From Cryptomeria japonica (Eukaryota; Streptophyta; Pinopsida; Cupressales; Cupressaceae), in the NCBI RefSeq assembly GCF_030272615.1, contig NC_081408.1, positions 764,602,173 to 764,666,172 on the forward strand: DNA of 64,000 bases, given 5' to 3'. How positions within the stretch are numbered: position 1 is the first letter of the stretch; the number at the start of each line of letters is the position of its first letter. Below, piece by piece: positions 1-11,555 of the stretch. The position numbers and the translations under genes were made by a program. Below the pieces are notes generated by a model. It was not told the DNA's origin, did no database searches, and saw only the letters and a list, made by a program, of their open reading frames with translations.

Positions 1-420
1 TTTGAGATTGATAAAGTTATTATATTAACCAAGGGTTAAATTGCTTGAAGTGGGAGGGTTAGTTAGTTATCTCCTTATAATCTTGTGAAGGATTTGGCAT
101 TGGCTCAAAAGAAACTAGACAAAGATTATAATTATTTAGGAACTTTATGTATATTGGTTAATTGAAATTATCTAGGGACTTTTTGTATATTGATTAATTG
201 GAATTACTTAGGAGATTTTTGTATATTGGTTAATTAAAATGGATTGATTGGAATTATTTTCATTGGTTAATTAAAAGTGAATTGATTGGGATTATTTGAG
301 AATCATGTTCATATTGGTTAATTAAAATTGAATTGATATTCATAATAGTTGATTAAAGGTAGATCGATTAGTATTAATTAGGAGCTTTATTCATACTGGT
401 TAATTAGAAGGCAATCTGTC
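1..420. repeat. Degenerate TTAATT-rich tandem repeat
   Basis: A unit of roughly 45-55 bases is repeated with drift. Its core reads like TATTGGTTAATTAAAATT followed by GGAATTA and an AGGGACTTTTTG-like stretch. The core recurs near 155, 195, 222, 268, 318, 355 and 397. No open frame crosses it. It is probably a decayed minisatellite; its left end may lie outside the window. Confidence 0.55.
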
Positions 421-1487
421 TCTCTCCTAACCTCATATTTCAAACATGGTAATAAAGATATTTTCCCTTCAAGCAAGTAGGCACTAAATTGGTTATTAAC
501 CTGCTTGCAAGCAATTCAATATATTTCATGTATTAAGTGCTTATTAAAAGTGTAGTAGTTGGTAATTCAAATCATTTTGTAAGCTATTTCCTACAAGTAT
601 CTTGGTGTTGATTAACAAATTTTCCTCTCCTTTAATATATATATATTTTTAAAATGATGACTCATGTATACCCTTGATGAAAAGCAAATGAAACCAATAG
701 TTGGGTGAACCAAGTTTCGGTTTACCCTCTGCATAAGAGTGTAGCTCCTCATAAGATATTCAATTAATTTTTTATGCAAATAAATAAAAAAGAAACACAC
801 TTTTCTCCAGAAAGCAAGAAAGGAATTCACATTCATTTTTCAATACAATAAGAATGCTACAAGATAATTATGAATAAATGTAAAGCTCACAGACTTACAC
901 TTTGAACATTTCAATTCAATGTAAAACTTATTTCACCAAGCATACTCAATGTAGCATAAATGCTGATCGATACTCGCTCATGCCTCATAGAACAAGGGGG
1001 ATTAGAATCATTTAAACAACAATGTACCACTAATTTTCTTAAACAATGAATTCATAGACTTATGAAGAACTGATAATGAAGTAGAATATTCTGTACACAA
1101 GCATACATCCCAAAAGAGACTTCTCTATCATTCAAACGCACAGATTTGAAGACCATATAAAATATATCATTCCATTCATATATCGAATGTCTACACTGCA
1201 ATTCAAAGAAAACTAAGTCTGCTCATTCAAATCAAATTTTTTTGGACCCTCAATAAAGCTTTCTTAATTACATTTATAGCCTCTAGGCTAATAGTTCTTT
1301 TGAAAATAACCCTAAATTCTTAAACTCTACCCTAGAGTTAAAAGAAACTTATTTCTTCAAACTGGATAAAACTTAAATGAACAAAGGCCATAGACAGGAT
1401 GACAAATCATCCATAAACTGATCAAGACTCCATCATGGTAGAAGAAGCTGCTGATTTGTCCTATTTTGTCACAGTACCACATACATT
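421..1487. other. No gene recognised
   Basis: AT-rich sequence with only a short spurious open frame on the minus strand (612-836). No family motif, repeat boundary or RNA gene was seen. It may be the 3' flank of the decayed minus-strand coding region that follows. Confidence 0.5.
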
Positions 1488-4400
1488 TCACCACTCCAAA
1501 TGTATTGTTGAGAAATTAAGGATAACTTGATAGTGTGGGGGTCCAATGTGCAGAATGTACTGCTTCCAAACTTCTTTGTCCATGTTCACGTACATAAAAT
1601 TAACTTTATGCACTTCCAAGTGATCGAAGTAGACCGCTAACATTGATTCTATCCTTGCCACTTTGGAAAAGTCATTCGTAGTTAGAGCCTTTGTCTCTTT
1701 AACAAGCTGCACCCTTTCTTTGAAGGTTTTTACCATATCTGCCACTGGTTCAATTGTCTATCCATCCTCCTTTAATAGTTGTATATCGATGCATTTTAGA
1801 TCTTTTGCAATGTATCAATAAGTTCTTTTAATCCTTTTAGTAACTTGACAGATTCTTCATGACCCTGTTTAATGATAGAGTTCCTCCATTCATCTTTCTT
1901 GATACATACAACACGTTGTCATCTAGGTTATCTACTGGCTTCTCAGTAAGAAATTTCATGACACCAAATTTATGCACATCATTCATCTGTGTGCCAAGAC
2001 TGCTACCCATTTAGTTCTTTCTTTATCCCATGTAGTAGCTTCCAGTTCCAACTCTTTACTCACAATTAAGGCGTTATCATATACCTTGATCAGGATAGCA
2101 ATTTAGTCCATGCCTTGTTGCACTATGGAATCAAGCCAGTCATCAAAAAATTTAGCTATCATGTGGCTTCTCTGGACCCAATCCAATAAATTTTGATTCA
2201 CTGGTGATTTGGGGTCAAAGGACAATGTCATCTGTGTCAGGGGCTGAGGACTCGACTGATGTATGGCATTGATATATTCTGCCATCTGAGTAACAACTTG
2301 TTTCAAATTCTGTTTGTCCTTTTCATCTTTCCAGGTCTTGGATGTCATTCTCTTAGTGGAGGATTCTAAATGTTTGGCATCCACAACCCTTGAAGAAACT
2401 CCTAAGTCAATTTTCTCAACAATAAAATCATTCTCAATGGCTTTTTATGGATCTCTATCTCAGATAGGCTTAGCTACTTCTACTACCCAGTGACCTATTT
2501 CATCATCAACTTCCATCATTGCCTGTGTTTTGAGCTTCTTGGGTTTGGATATTTTCACAAGGCACTTACTTACCATATCCTCTATGGGAATAGTAATAGG
2601 GACAATACTGCGTTTCTTCCCAATTGAAGCTCCAAGCCATCGAGAAGTGCTAGAAGTTTCTTTGGGCGGAGGTGTTTGATCATTAGGTGGGTTGACAACA
2701 GTCATAGTGCTCATCGGATTTGGATCTTCTTCAAGTTATTTCTTTGCATTTGTATCCTACACTGAAGGGTTAGTTAACACTTGTTGATCCATGATCACTT
2801 GGGTTTCTTCGCCTGAACCCAAGTCCACAACAATTTGATTCACCACTGGTTCCCTGTTTTTCTTTTTGCTTCTTGAACGGGTGATTCGAACTACTGAAGA
2901 ACTCAATGGGGATCTCTTTGATCTTCTGGTTTGAACCTCTCCAATTTTTAGCCTTGTGGCACCTGTAACATCAACAATTTCATTAGAGGAGGAAGTGGGA
3001 ATCTGTGTTGTAGCAAGTGGACCAACTGTTAATTCATTAGGAGAAATAACCGACTCCTTTTTAAATTTGCAGTCCCTTAACCACTTCTCCATTCTTCTTA
3101 TGACATTGAAGGACTTGGCTTGAATATTTTCCTCTTCTCTCCTATCCCAGTCAATTTCAGGGATAGGTTGCCCTTGAACCCTTTCATTGAATTCGGGAAC
3201 CAATACATCTTCTCCTTCCTCTTCTTGTACTCTTGAAACATTAATGGATAACTTCATTGTGACAACCTACTGTAGAGTGAATCTTGACCACATCCTCCTC
3301 CTCACTTCAAATTCATCACAAAATTTTTCCCAGTAATCTTCTAATTGAGTTTCATGGAAGAAATGGTCATCAACATTTAGATGTTATACAACATATCCCC
3401 TGCTATCAAACTTACGTCTGGCAATGTAGGGCTGCAAATTCATTTTCTTGAACTCTGATTCTAGGTCCAAGGCATTAGATACAGATTTACAACTATAGTA
3501 TCCAAGTTCAATCAGGAAGGCAACCCTGAATTTACCCTTCATCCCTAACCTTTTGTCAATGTGGGCTAGCCGTCTGCAAACTTCAATAAGAACATAACTA
3601 TCAAAGGCATACTTGGGCAGTTTGAATGGATCACCTCCAAAGCCCCCCACTATAATGTAAGTAAATCTGAGAAATTGGATAAAGTAACTTCCATATACAC
3701 TAACCAGATCCATGGCCCTAGCTGACATTCTTTTATTTATGTCTCCCTGCAGCTCAAAGACAAGCCTTCCTACAAAATTATCATTCCTTCTTGTGAAATA
3801 TTCTGCATGTCTCTATTGTTGCAAGTGTGGGTACTAATCATAAACCTTCATGTCATCCACCCAAGGCTCATTATGCAACCCTTTAAATTCTCTTGTACAA
3901 GCCAATATATATAACATAAATATGAGGACATGTAAAAACTGGACATTCCAACAAAGTTACTCAAACCCTCATGGAGCCTTTTGGTAATAACCTGCACCCA
4001 GTCAAGATATTTCTCACCAGTTAACAACACCTGAATATAGAAGTACATCCAATCTTCCCAATAGAAAGCATGTGAATTTCCTTTGAGTCCGTTCAACAAT
4101 ATTACAATAACCCAAACCTCCATGATGAAATGCTCTCTTGTAAGAGGCTTGGGTAACCAAGACCCCCCTTTCTGAACCTTTAGAAGCCATTTCTTTGCAA
4201 TGACACTTTTTTATGTGATTTTATTCTCAGATAAAAATGCATATGAGGTACCAATTGACCAATCTTCATATGACTCTTTATGAGGGATTCCCATTGCAAC
4301 CATCACCGTTTCTCTGTTAATTTCTACTAACAGTTCACCATTGTTGGTCTTAATGGACCTGCTATCAACATCATATCTGTTCATACATGCTATCACTAAT

Positions 4401-4730
4401 TCTTGACAAGGAGTGACAGTTTGGAAAGCAACATATTCAATAAAGCCACTTCTAACTATTCTCTCCATCATCGAGTCAGCCCCAGGGTTTCTAGCTCTTT
4501 CTAAGAAATCTCTTAAGTCAGCTTGGGTTAAAGAAGTGTCACCGAGTTCTGGATGTATACTAACTAGGCATGATGTGCGACCAAGTTTTGGAAGAGTTAG
4601 CTTCATAATGGCCGCTTTTACATTCATCAAACAATTCTTAGAAAGAACATAATTCTATTCCAAAACAAAGAATTTTCCTACATTGACTTTTTGAGCTAGT
4701 AACACAGCGAAGGGGAAATTATCAAAACTC
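1488..4730 (-). pseudogene. Decayed long ORF, unknown plant repeat-associated family
   Basis: Minus-strand open segments run in order from about 4730 down to 1488: 4630-4211, 4123-3848, 3728-3384, 3257-2757, 2714-2460, 2384-2103 and 1745-1488. They are separated by isolated stops and frame slips, and the intervening sequence still reads as protein when the frame is changed. They therefore look like one former coding region of about 1,000 residues. The N-terminal part is globular (for example ELGDTSLTQADLRDFLERA). The middle is basic and low-complexity with TRRSKRSP and RSRSKKKNR, a possible nuclear localisation region. The C-terminal part is charged and helical. The reading continues upstream of 4630 through one in-frame stop to about 4730. 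I do not recognise the family. No reverse transcriptase, integrase or transposase motif was seen. A transposon-carried ORF or a dead host gene are both possible. Confidence 0.6.
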
Positions 4731-5690
4731 ACCTGTTACCACCATCAAATCTGTGAAACCCTTGGAAGTATGGAGTTGAAATTACCTTCGGCGTCTTTCA
4801 CTCCTCCAACAAAACAACTACCACTTTCACAATTTGAGAATTCACATGTTAAGAAGAGGAAAAAATGAGTAACACCTACACACACCTCATAATGATTCAT
4901 TTGAACATGTGAGATAACAAATGATTTGATGGAAACCTAACAAATTTCTTAATTACACATCAACTCCGCACAAACGGCTTGAGTTTTCATGATTTCTTTC
5001 CAAAATTAGAATTTTAAAATATAATATGCCCATAATATTCCTTTTGCCACACCACCTTTTGTGTTATTAATGTCCTTGGGGCCAATCCTAGAATGAACCT
5101 TTGAACTTTGAACCATTTCACAAGAAATTCAATGGTTCAAGTTCAATCTCAAGAAAACAAAAGAACTTCCAGCTTACGGCTCAACACAACACCGAGAACG
5201 AGTGAAGACTTTTAACAAACATAAAGGAAGAATTTGAACCTTGAACCTTGAACTGCTTTAGAAATGGTTCAAAAGTTCAAGTTCAAGACCGACTTAACAC
5301 ATTCACACTCGCTCACTTAACAACATAACAAAGCCATGACCCGCACAAAGGGATCGGTTGAACTTTGAACCTTGAACCAATAAATAGGTTCAACCAACGG
5401 GTTCATTGGGGTAGAAAAGGTGAAACATAAAGGAACAAAAGGTGCATGGCTAAAGACAGATCAAACCAAATGAGGGAAGAAAAATTAAATACACATTATT
5501 TTGTTCCAAAATAAATAATGGGGTAACACCTAGCTTTCAAGAAATTGGAATTTTCGTGTATTTAGTTCAAGAATTAGAATTTTATCATAGTTCTTTTTAT
5601 GATAATGTTACTTCAAGGTAGTTGATTTATTTAATTTTTCATTCTTGTCAAATGTTTCTTTCGATTATATCTTATTTTTAATATCAAGCA
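4731..5690. other. Non-coding spacer with TTGAACC repeats
   Basis: No gene seen. Between about 5095 and 5400 there are three clusters of GAACTTTGAACC or GAACCTTGAACC, each followed by its complement as GGTTCAA or GTTCAAGTTCAA. The clusters sit about 120 bases apart and look like a decayed tandem unit. Function is unknown. Confidence 0.45.
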
Positions 5691-6636
5691 ATAATTTATT
5701 TTCCATGTAATATTTTTCATAATTGTTTGGTATCTATGGTGCCTCTAGGTCATGCTTATGTGTAATGCCATCACGTTGAGCTACTGTACTTAATGCCTAA
5801 TAAAGTTGCAACAACGACGTTTGTAGCATCGTCCCTATAAATCACCGGGGAGTAATAAGGGTCACATACTAAAATCTAAGGGGCAGGTAATCCCCCTTGG
5901 ATCAATAATCTAAAAAGATAATTTTAAATAAATTCTACATTCACTTTGTTTAACCTTAGAAAACCCCTTTAGGGATTGGTTGTGTATGATGTCGAATTTT
6001 ATTTACCTTAATGCTTTTCAATGGATGACAACTAGGTCAAGGATGACGCTTATGATAGGGAATATGATCTAGTTGTTTTAGGCCACAAGCAATAGGTCAC
6101 CGTGAGCCTTAGAGCTACCATCGTGGGTAGCAACTGTAGAGAAACTATCTGGGACATTGACCCTAGAAAGGGTTGCGTATCTACCAAAACACTTTACATT
6201 AAACCCTAGTTAGAAAACAAAACTACGTACTTTACATCTTGATTATGTGCCAAAACAGGTATGTAGGTAGTGTAGGGATGAAGTTGTCCCTAGTACTTAG
6301 GCGTTCAGGGATGGGGTCTAGGATTTTGGTAAAGGCAAGTAGATGGTTTGCAAAGTTCCTTGGCCTCTCAATCAAAGGGGATATAATTACTAATTGGAAG
6401 ATTTAAAAAAAATAAAAATTCAATGCATACTCGGAAGGAATCCTGTATAGATTCGCTTGACTTCCCAAGGCTTTAGGCCAAATTCTGAGGCAGAATTCAA
6501 GCTTGTGTTATGTTATTTTATTTACTCCTAAGGACATCGACCTTGGTGCACTCCTAGTAGAGGAGTGTAGTTCTTAGTGAGTGACTTAGGACTTAGATGG
6601 TCTTGATGATTCTAAGTCTCTGGGCAGAGCACTTCC
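5691..6636. other. Less AT-rich non-coding stretch, possible element leader or LTR
   Basis: This stretch is less AT-rich than its flanks and has no long open frame. Segments such as the ATAAATCACCGGGGAG area near 5838 and the GACATTGACCCTAGAAAGGG area near 6150 have the look of a retroelement LTR or leader. I could not find paired ends, so this is only a guess. Confidence 0.3.
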
Positions 6637-6790
6637 TATCCCGAAATGGATAGATGCATACCCCGTTTGGGTAAATGGCTATCCTGAATTGGATAGATGA
6701 AACATCTTGTCCCGTATGGACAGATGCCTAACCCATATGGTTAGATTCTCATCCCAGATGGATGAATGCCTATTCTGTTTGGATAGATTC
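6637..6790. repeat. Array of seven short hairpin units with co-varying arms
   Basis: Seven consecutive units of about 21-28 bases each hold a 5-bp inverted repeat around a 5-6-base loop, followed by a GATGCC-like tail. Arm pairs in order are TATCC/GGATA (6637), TACCC/GGGTA (6659), TATCC/GGATA (6680), TGTCC/GGACA (6708), TAACC/GGTTA (6729), CATCC/GGATG (6750) and TATTC/GGATA (6771). The first six are perfect and the seventh has one G-T pair. Loops start with C or T and end in T. When one arm changes, the other changes to match, so the array is unlikely to be a plain minisatellite. Confidence 0.7.
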
Positions 6791-6879
6791 CCAGAGTATG
6801 CGATTGAATCAAATAAGATTAAGAATAATTAAAAAACAAATTCAATTTTTTTTGGGTTGAGTAGAGTGGGTTATTACAT

Positions 6880-7560
6880 AAAACATCATTTTTTTTGGTG
6901 TTGCATAATTTTTTATAATTATTTAATGATTATGCACATTTGTTTTCTTCATGTAACACCCTAACACCCCTAGATTCAGATTATTCTACAATGGTTTATA
7001 GCTTTGAGATAACCTGGGACCTAGAAAAGTGTCTCTTGTATATAATTTTTGGTTTATTTACTTACTAGCTTCAACATCATGTCTTACTCCTTTATTGACA
7101 AAATTCAAATGAGATGGATTTTTTTAGATCATTATAAAATGCACAAGCTATCACTAAAGGATGCTAACCTAGAGCTATTATCTTGGTTTGGTACATGTCA
7201 TGCCACTAAAATAGGTGGAAAATCTTTTGAGTAAATATCAAGCAATTTTGTAAAATAATTTTTAATATCTAAGATATATTAAATTTTTTTTTTGCATCAT
7301 AAATATATTCATAAATGTATCTAAATCATTCATTTTATAAAAATATTTTAAAAAATTATTAGAAAAGGTATAAACTATATGGCATTTCTACACTTTATCT
7401 TAGCTTTAACAAGCCCACTAAAGTGGAAGGAAAATGTAAAGAGAGAAATTGTATACCTTGTAATTTTTATACTTCATTTTATACTTAATTTGACTCTAGC
7501 CATTTCACTCAATAGAATTACCAAAAAAAATTCAGTATATTCCACTTTTTCTTACTAATG
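6880..7560. repeat. Dispersed repeat, partial copy
   Basis: Closely similar to 19740-20460 and 59850-60450. The shared part runs from a TACATAAAACATCA start, through ATTATGCACATTT and GTCTCTTGTATATAAT, to ACTTTA.CTTAGCTTTAACAAGCCCACTAAAGTGG and TTTTTATACTTCATTTT. Only the distal part of the longer family is present here. A 61-residue open frame (7049-7234, plus) is conserved in the 19.9-kb copy. Confidence 0.75.
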
Positions 7561-9284
7561 TATGACTACATGCCACAATTTGTGTAATTTCTCTAAGACT
7601 CTTCTGCAATGCATAGACATCCATGTGATGTAATTTCTCTAAGTCTTTAGTTGGTCCTCCAGGCATATGTATGTTGGATCACTTGTAATGCATTTTCATG
7701 TAGAAATACCTCTCGATTCAAATTCAAATTCAACTCTTGAGCTTCCTCTCCTTCCTTCCCCAAATAATTTTTTGAAACAATAATATAATACATTATATCC
7801 CGCATCTCTCTATCCATCCATCCCTATATAATATCCTGGCTAAAAATGATTGAGAATACATCATTGTTTTTTATTAAATAGGGTTTTGAAAGGACCCAAA
7901 ACCTTTTACAAATCATAGAACAACCAAATCAAAACCAACTTTGAAACAACCAAACAAGGCACCCCAATGAAAAATAGTAGAGCTAGAATAGATTATGAAA
8001 TAGGAAATTTTGAATTTGAACTTTAAGGCTATTTATCTAACAATATAATTTGAGAAGATAATTTTGTTAGTAAGACACTTGTTTTTGTATTGTATTAATG
8101 GCCAAGAAGAGTCATCATCAAAATTTGAAATATTTTGACATGGAGGGAGAAACCTTTAGGATGGATATGACCATTAATTAAATGGTAAGTAAGAGTTATC
8201 TTAACCAAACTCATGGCAATAGGAGAATTCTAGGAAGCTAATGAGAGAGCATCTGGAACAACCATCTAAGCTTGGGAAGGAATTTCAAGGGACTACCCCA
8301 ATACTATTATCTCCTTCTCCATCACTTTTCCCATAATATTGTAAAAAAAATTCATTGTCTTGTTTTAATATAATTGCATATTTATTTCTATATTATTATT
8401 TATTATCTTTGAAAAATATCCTAGTGTTTCCATTTTCCCATTTTCTTTACACACACTAGGGAATAATATCCATAGAGCATATATTTATGGTTATAGATTT
8501 TAATTCATTATTGTGTTCTTAATTCCCAGATGTACATAGGTTATGTGAACACACACACACATCCTTGTATTGTTTATTTTGGCTACCTATGGAAATTAGA
8601 AGGTTAAATCAAGAGCTTAATCATTCTTAGAAAGCATGTAACTAGCTAACCATTTTTATTGTCCCTAGATAATATGTTCTTTTGAAGATAACCACATGAG
8701 GTTTTACTATTTTATCTCCTCACTCATTTCAATCTTTATCAATTCATCTAATTTTATTTAATTTTTAATATTTATATATAATTTGAGAACTTGTAGTTGG
8801 TTGTTGTTCTTGGTTTTGTCTCTTACTATGTAGAGAAATTCAATTCTAGAAAGGATGACAACATGAGATTAGGATAACAATGTGCAAACACATTGTGGCA
8901 ATTTCCTTGAAACTGAGCTCAATATTTTATCCCCAAGTTCCTTAATATTTATTTATTTTTCTTCTAAATCTATTTCATAATTTCATAATTTTATTATCTA
9001 TATTTTATGTAATTAATAAAAAATTCAATTCAAATCTTAGTTTTATCTTATGAAATACATAATTTCATAAGTTGAAATGCTTTATAATATTTCTAGTTGC
9101 ATTGTTGGGAATTAAGGTGTCTCAACCTTGTTATTTCCTAGCATTGTATTTATTTAATTTATAATTGTTTCATAGCCTAGATGGTTTAATTTCTTGCATA
9201 TTCTATTTTGTCATATAGTGTGATATGGCATGGTGATTTTTCATAATCCTAACAAGTGAGATGGAAGATGACTTGTATGCATTA
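7561..9284. other. No gene recognised
   Basis: AT-rich sequence without a credible open frame. A short CA run occurs near 8552-8562. No repeat boundary was recognised before the LTR element that begins at 9290. Confidence 0.5.
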
Positions 9285-9289
9285 TTCTC
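9285..9289. other. Target-site duplication TTCTC (left)
   Basis: TTCTC directly precedes the left LTR, and the same five bases directly follow the right LTR at 17118-17122. A 5-bp duplication is the usual footprint of LTR-retrotransposon integrase, so both outer element ends are fixed. Confidence 0.9.
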
Positions 9290-9817
9290 TGTAAAGCGGA
9301 AAATCACAATCGAACCCTAGTTGCTCTCCCCTCTTCCAACTCCAAGGAGAGAGAAGGGAGGTCGCTAGGGTTGATGGTTTTCACTTAAGGGAGAGACTTT
9401 ACATTCAAAAGAGGGGTTGAAACCCACAAGATCCAATCCCACACAATGCAAGATTGGATTCCAAATGAGTTTCAAGGGTTAAGACAGCAAGGCTACCCTC
9501 TTTTGTAAAGAATGTTGATAGAAGAATTAAGCTAGGAATGCATAGAAAGTGATAAAGATTCGCTTATAAACTGAGATAGGGATATAGGATGAAGCTGCGG
9601 ACCTGGAATTAGTAGTAAAATGTTGATACGGCGCTGTCCTGCAAATTCGAGCAAAAGTTGTCGGGACGATGGCGCCCGGGGCCACGGTCCTCCGAAAAAT
9701 CCGCGAAACGAAGGGGGATCTGTTCGTCTCTGCACAAGGATTCCAGATCTTCAATTTCAGCCGCGTACCTACAACCTACACACAGAAAAGCGAAGACGAT
9801 TGGGGGGTTAGGGATTA

Positions 9818-9842
9818 GGGGTTTGCCTTTAGGTCAAACCCC
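9818..9842. other. LTR hairpin GGGGTTTG/CAAACCCC
   Basis: Perfect 8-bp stem with a 9-base loop. The same hairpin is at 16401-16425 in the other LTR. A matching hairpin with a compensated base pair is at 61421-61443 in the related LTR. Its position inside the LTR suggests a transcript structure; its role is not known. Confidence 0.7.
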
Positions 9843-10067
9843 GGTTTTGGAATTAACCAAGAAATGAGAAATTGCTGTAAATGTAAATGTTTGTAATGTA
9901 AAACAAGTACTAATACCTTGTTGTAAGGATGTTTGTATCCTTATGTGCGAAGGTATAGATGTTGTATGTTGTTGTATGTTGTGGTAGTATGTAGTAAGTG
10001 ATCTCCTCTTCAATGGTTGAATCCTTGTCTTGAATGCAACACTTAGCCTTGAATGGAGACTTAGAAG

Positions 10068-10118
10068 GAATGCTTGAATGTTTGAATGCTTGAATGCTTG
10101 AATGCTTGAATGCTTGAG
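10068..10118. repeat. GAATGCTT octamer tandem repeat in LTR
   Basis: Six GAATGCTT-like units in this LTR against five in the right LTR (16651-16692). The second unit is GAATGTTT in both. One unit has been gained or lost since insertion. Confidence 0.85.
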
Positions 10119-10182
10119 TATAGTTTCCACGCTTGTACCGTCATGTATGTATATTATCCCCAAATGAGAGAGAAAATTGTAG

Positions 10183-10190
10183 TTTATATA
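10183..10190 (-). promoter_or_regulatory. Probable LTR TATA box
   Basis: TATATAAA on the minus strand, within AAGTATATAAACT, lying inside the LTR. The equivalent in the right LTR, the one that would drive element transcription, is at 16758-16765. Confidence 0.5.
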
Positions 10191-10312
10191 CTTGCCAATT
10201 AGGGTTAATAGACTAATTTTCCCGACCTTAGGCCGACTAGGAAAGTTTATTTCCAAATTGCAAACAAAAAGACCCGAGACCCAATAGGAGACCGGGCCCA
10301 AAATAGGCCCAG

Positions 10313-10401
10313 GGACCAGGGCGCTGGGCACCATGGTCCTGGGGGACCAGGGCACTAAGCACCCTGGTCCTGAAGGACCAGGGCACTGGGCGCTCTGGTC
10401 C
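10313..10401. repeat. Three 31-bp GC-rich palindromic units in LTR
   Basis: Units start at 10313, 10344 and 10375. Each opens with GGACCAG and closes with its complement (ATGGTCC or CTGGTCC), with a GGCGCTGGGCGC-like centre, so each can fold back. The right LTR has two units (about 16887-16943). Confidence 0.8.
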
Positions 10402-10573
10402 CACCTCCCGGGACAGTAGGGTGCAAGGAGGTTCAGGCCAGGGTACTTGAAAAATGCAGTTTTTGGTGTCGTAATCAGGTTTCGGGGTCTCCATTCAGGT
10501 TGCGTGTTGCGTTACCATCGTGAAGACCGAAATGCAGTCGAAATTGCAAGTGTCGCAATTTTAGGACGCTACA

Positions 10574-10594
10574 TTTAGCCCCCACTTTAGCGGG
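10574..10594 (-). other. Polypurine tract
   Basis: Read on the minus strand the sequence abutting the 3' LTR is AAAGTGGGGGCTAAA. A purine-rich tract at this position primes plus-strand DNA synthesis in LTR elements. A similar tract (AAAATGGGGGAAAAA) abuts the related LTR end at 62239. Confidence 0.75.
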
Positions 10595-11555
10595 AGTATG
10601 TATGCTCATACTTCTGGTAAAGTACAAGGAAACAACATTGAAAAACTTTCACCACGTCAAGGAGGCAAGACACACCAAGCCCCCAGTGGACTAAGGATCT
10701 TACGACTTCGATTGACAAAGTAAAAGGGAAGATCATGAGAGAGAACCATGACTGTCAGTAGTGAGGTCCCCTCACTATGAATCATGCAAGAAAAATACCA
10801 AAAATTTCCAAGGCAAAGCTAAGTTCGCCAAGAAATTTTCAAGTATCTTGAAAGGGATAGACAGGGTGTATGCCCCCCTACGTTAAAGCGATCGCACATG
10901 CCTCAATGGGGGTGATTGTTTTAACGTAGTGATACACATAAGAAATGAAAAGGGAAAGGAGCACGTTATCACAAAGATTTAGCCCCCAAGTGTGAGATAA
11001 ACCCAAGGATAATAGATACAAAACACAAAGCACGAGGTGACTTCGCTTTCCTCGGGGTCAGTATGCTGTATGATAATTCATGTATATATATCATATGTAT
11101 GTATGCATAATTGTTCTTCATTCCCCAATCAAGGAAAGTCACCTAGAAGAAGGGAACACATGTGTCTTTTGAGTCAACATGAGAGAGACCAAAAGAGATC
11201 TCAATGTTTTGCATTGTCCTCAAGTAGACAACACGAAGGACAACAAATAGAAGAATGAGAATAACATATAGAAGAAGTAAAAAAAGAGAGGAGGAAAGAA
11301 TCTGCTATGCTAATGTAACTAGTCTAGCACATCATCTACCCCCCAATCTTGCTGATCAATATTTCGGGAAGGCAGGGAACACGCTAGAGGAGGAACATCC
11401 AACACAGCAGATGGAGCTATCACAAGATCCAAACAAGGGCTATGTTCATGTTCCAAGCCACGTTGTTCTTGTCTAGGAGCTAGGATAAGTGCTTTAGAAA
11501 ATTCATTAGATAAATGGTTATCAATATCAACAAGTTCATCTATAGGATCTTTAAC
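10595..11555. other. Element internal 3' region without coding
   Basis: This is where a pol region would end or an untranslated region would lie, downstream of gag on the minus strand. No minus-strand open frame or reverse transcriptase/integrase motif was found. Plus-strand open frames at 11037-11476 are short and look like shadows. Confidence 0.6.

Larger units (their letters stand above)
9290..10573 (-). repeat. 3' LTR (left copy)
   Basis: 1,284 bp, from TGTAAAGCGG to GACGCTACA. It exceeds the right LTR by 39 bp. This is accounted for exactly by one extra 8-bp GAATGCTT unit (six versus five, from 10068) and one extra 31-bp palindromic unit (three versus two, 10313-10401). A minus-strand TATA box (TATATAAA) lies at 10183-10190. 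Short shadow open frames inside are not genes. Confidence 0.92.

Noticed and set aside
9834-10494. Open frames inside the LTRs (also 16417-17100)
   Set aside because: They overlap tandem and palindromic LTR repeats, differ between the two LTRs, and have no motifs.
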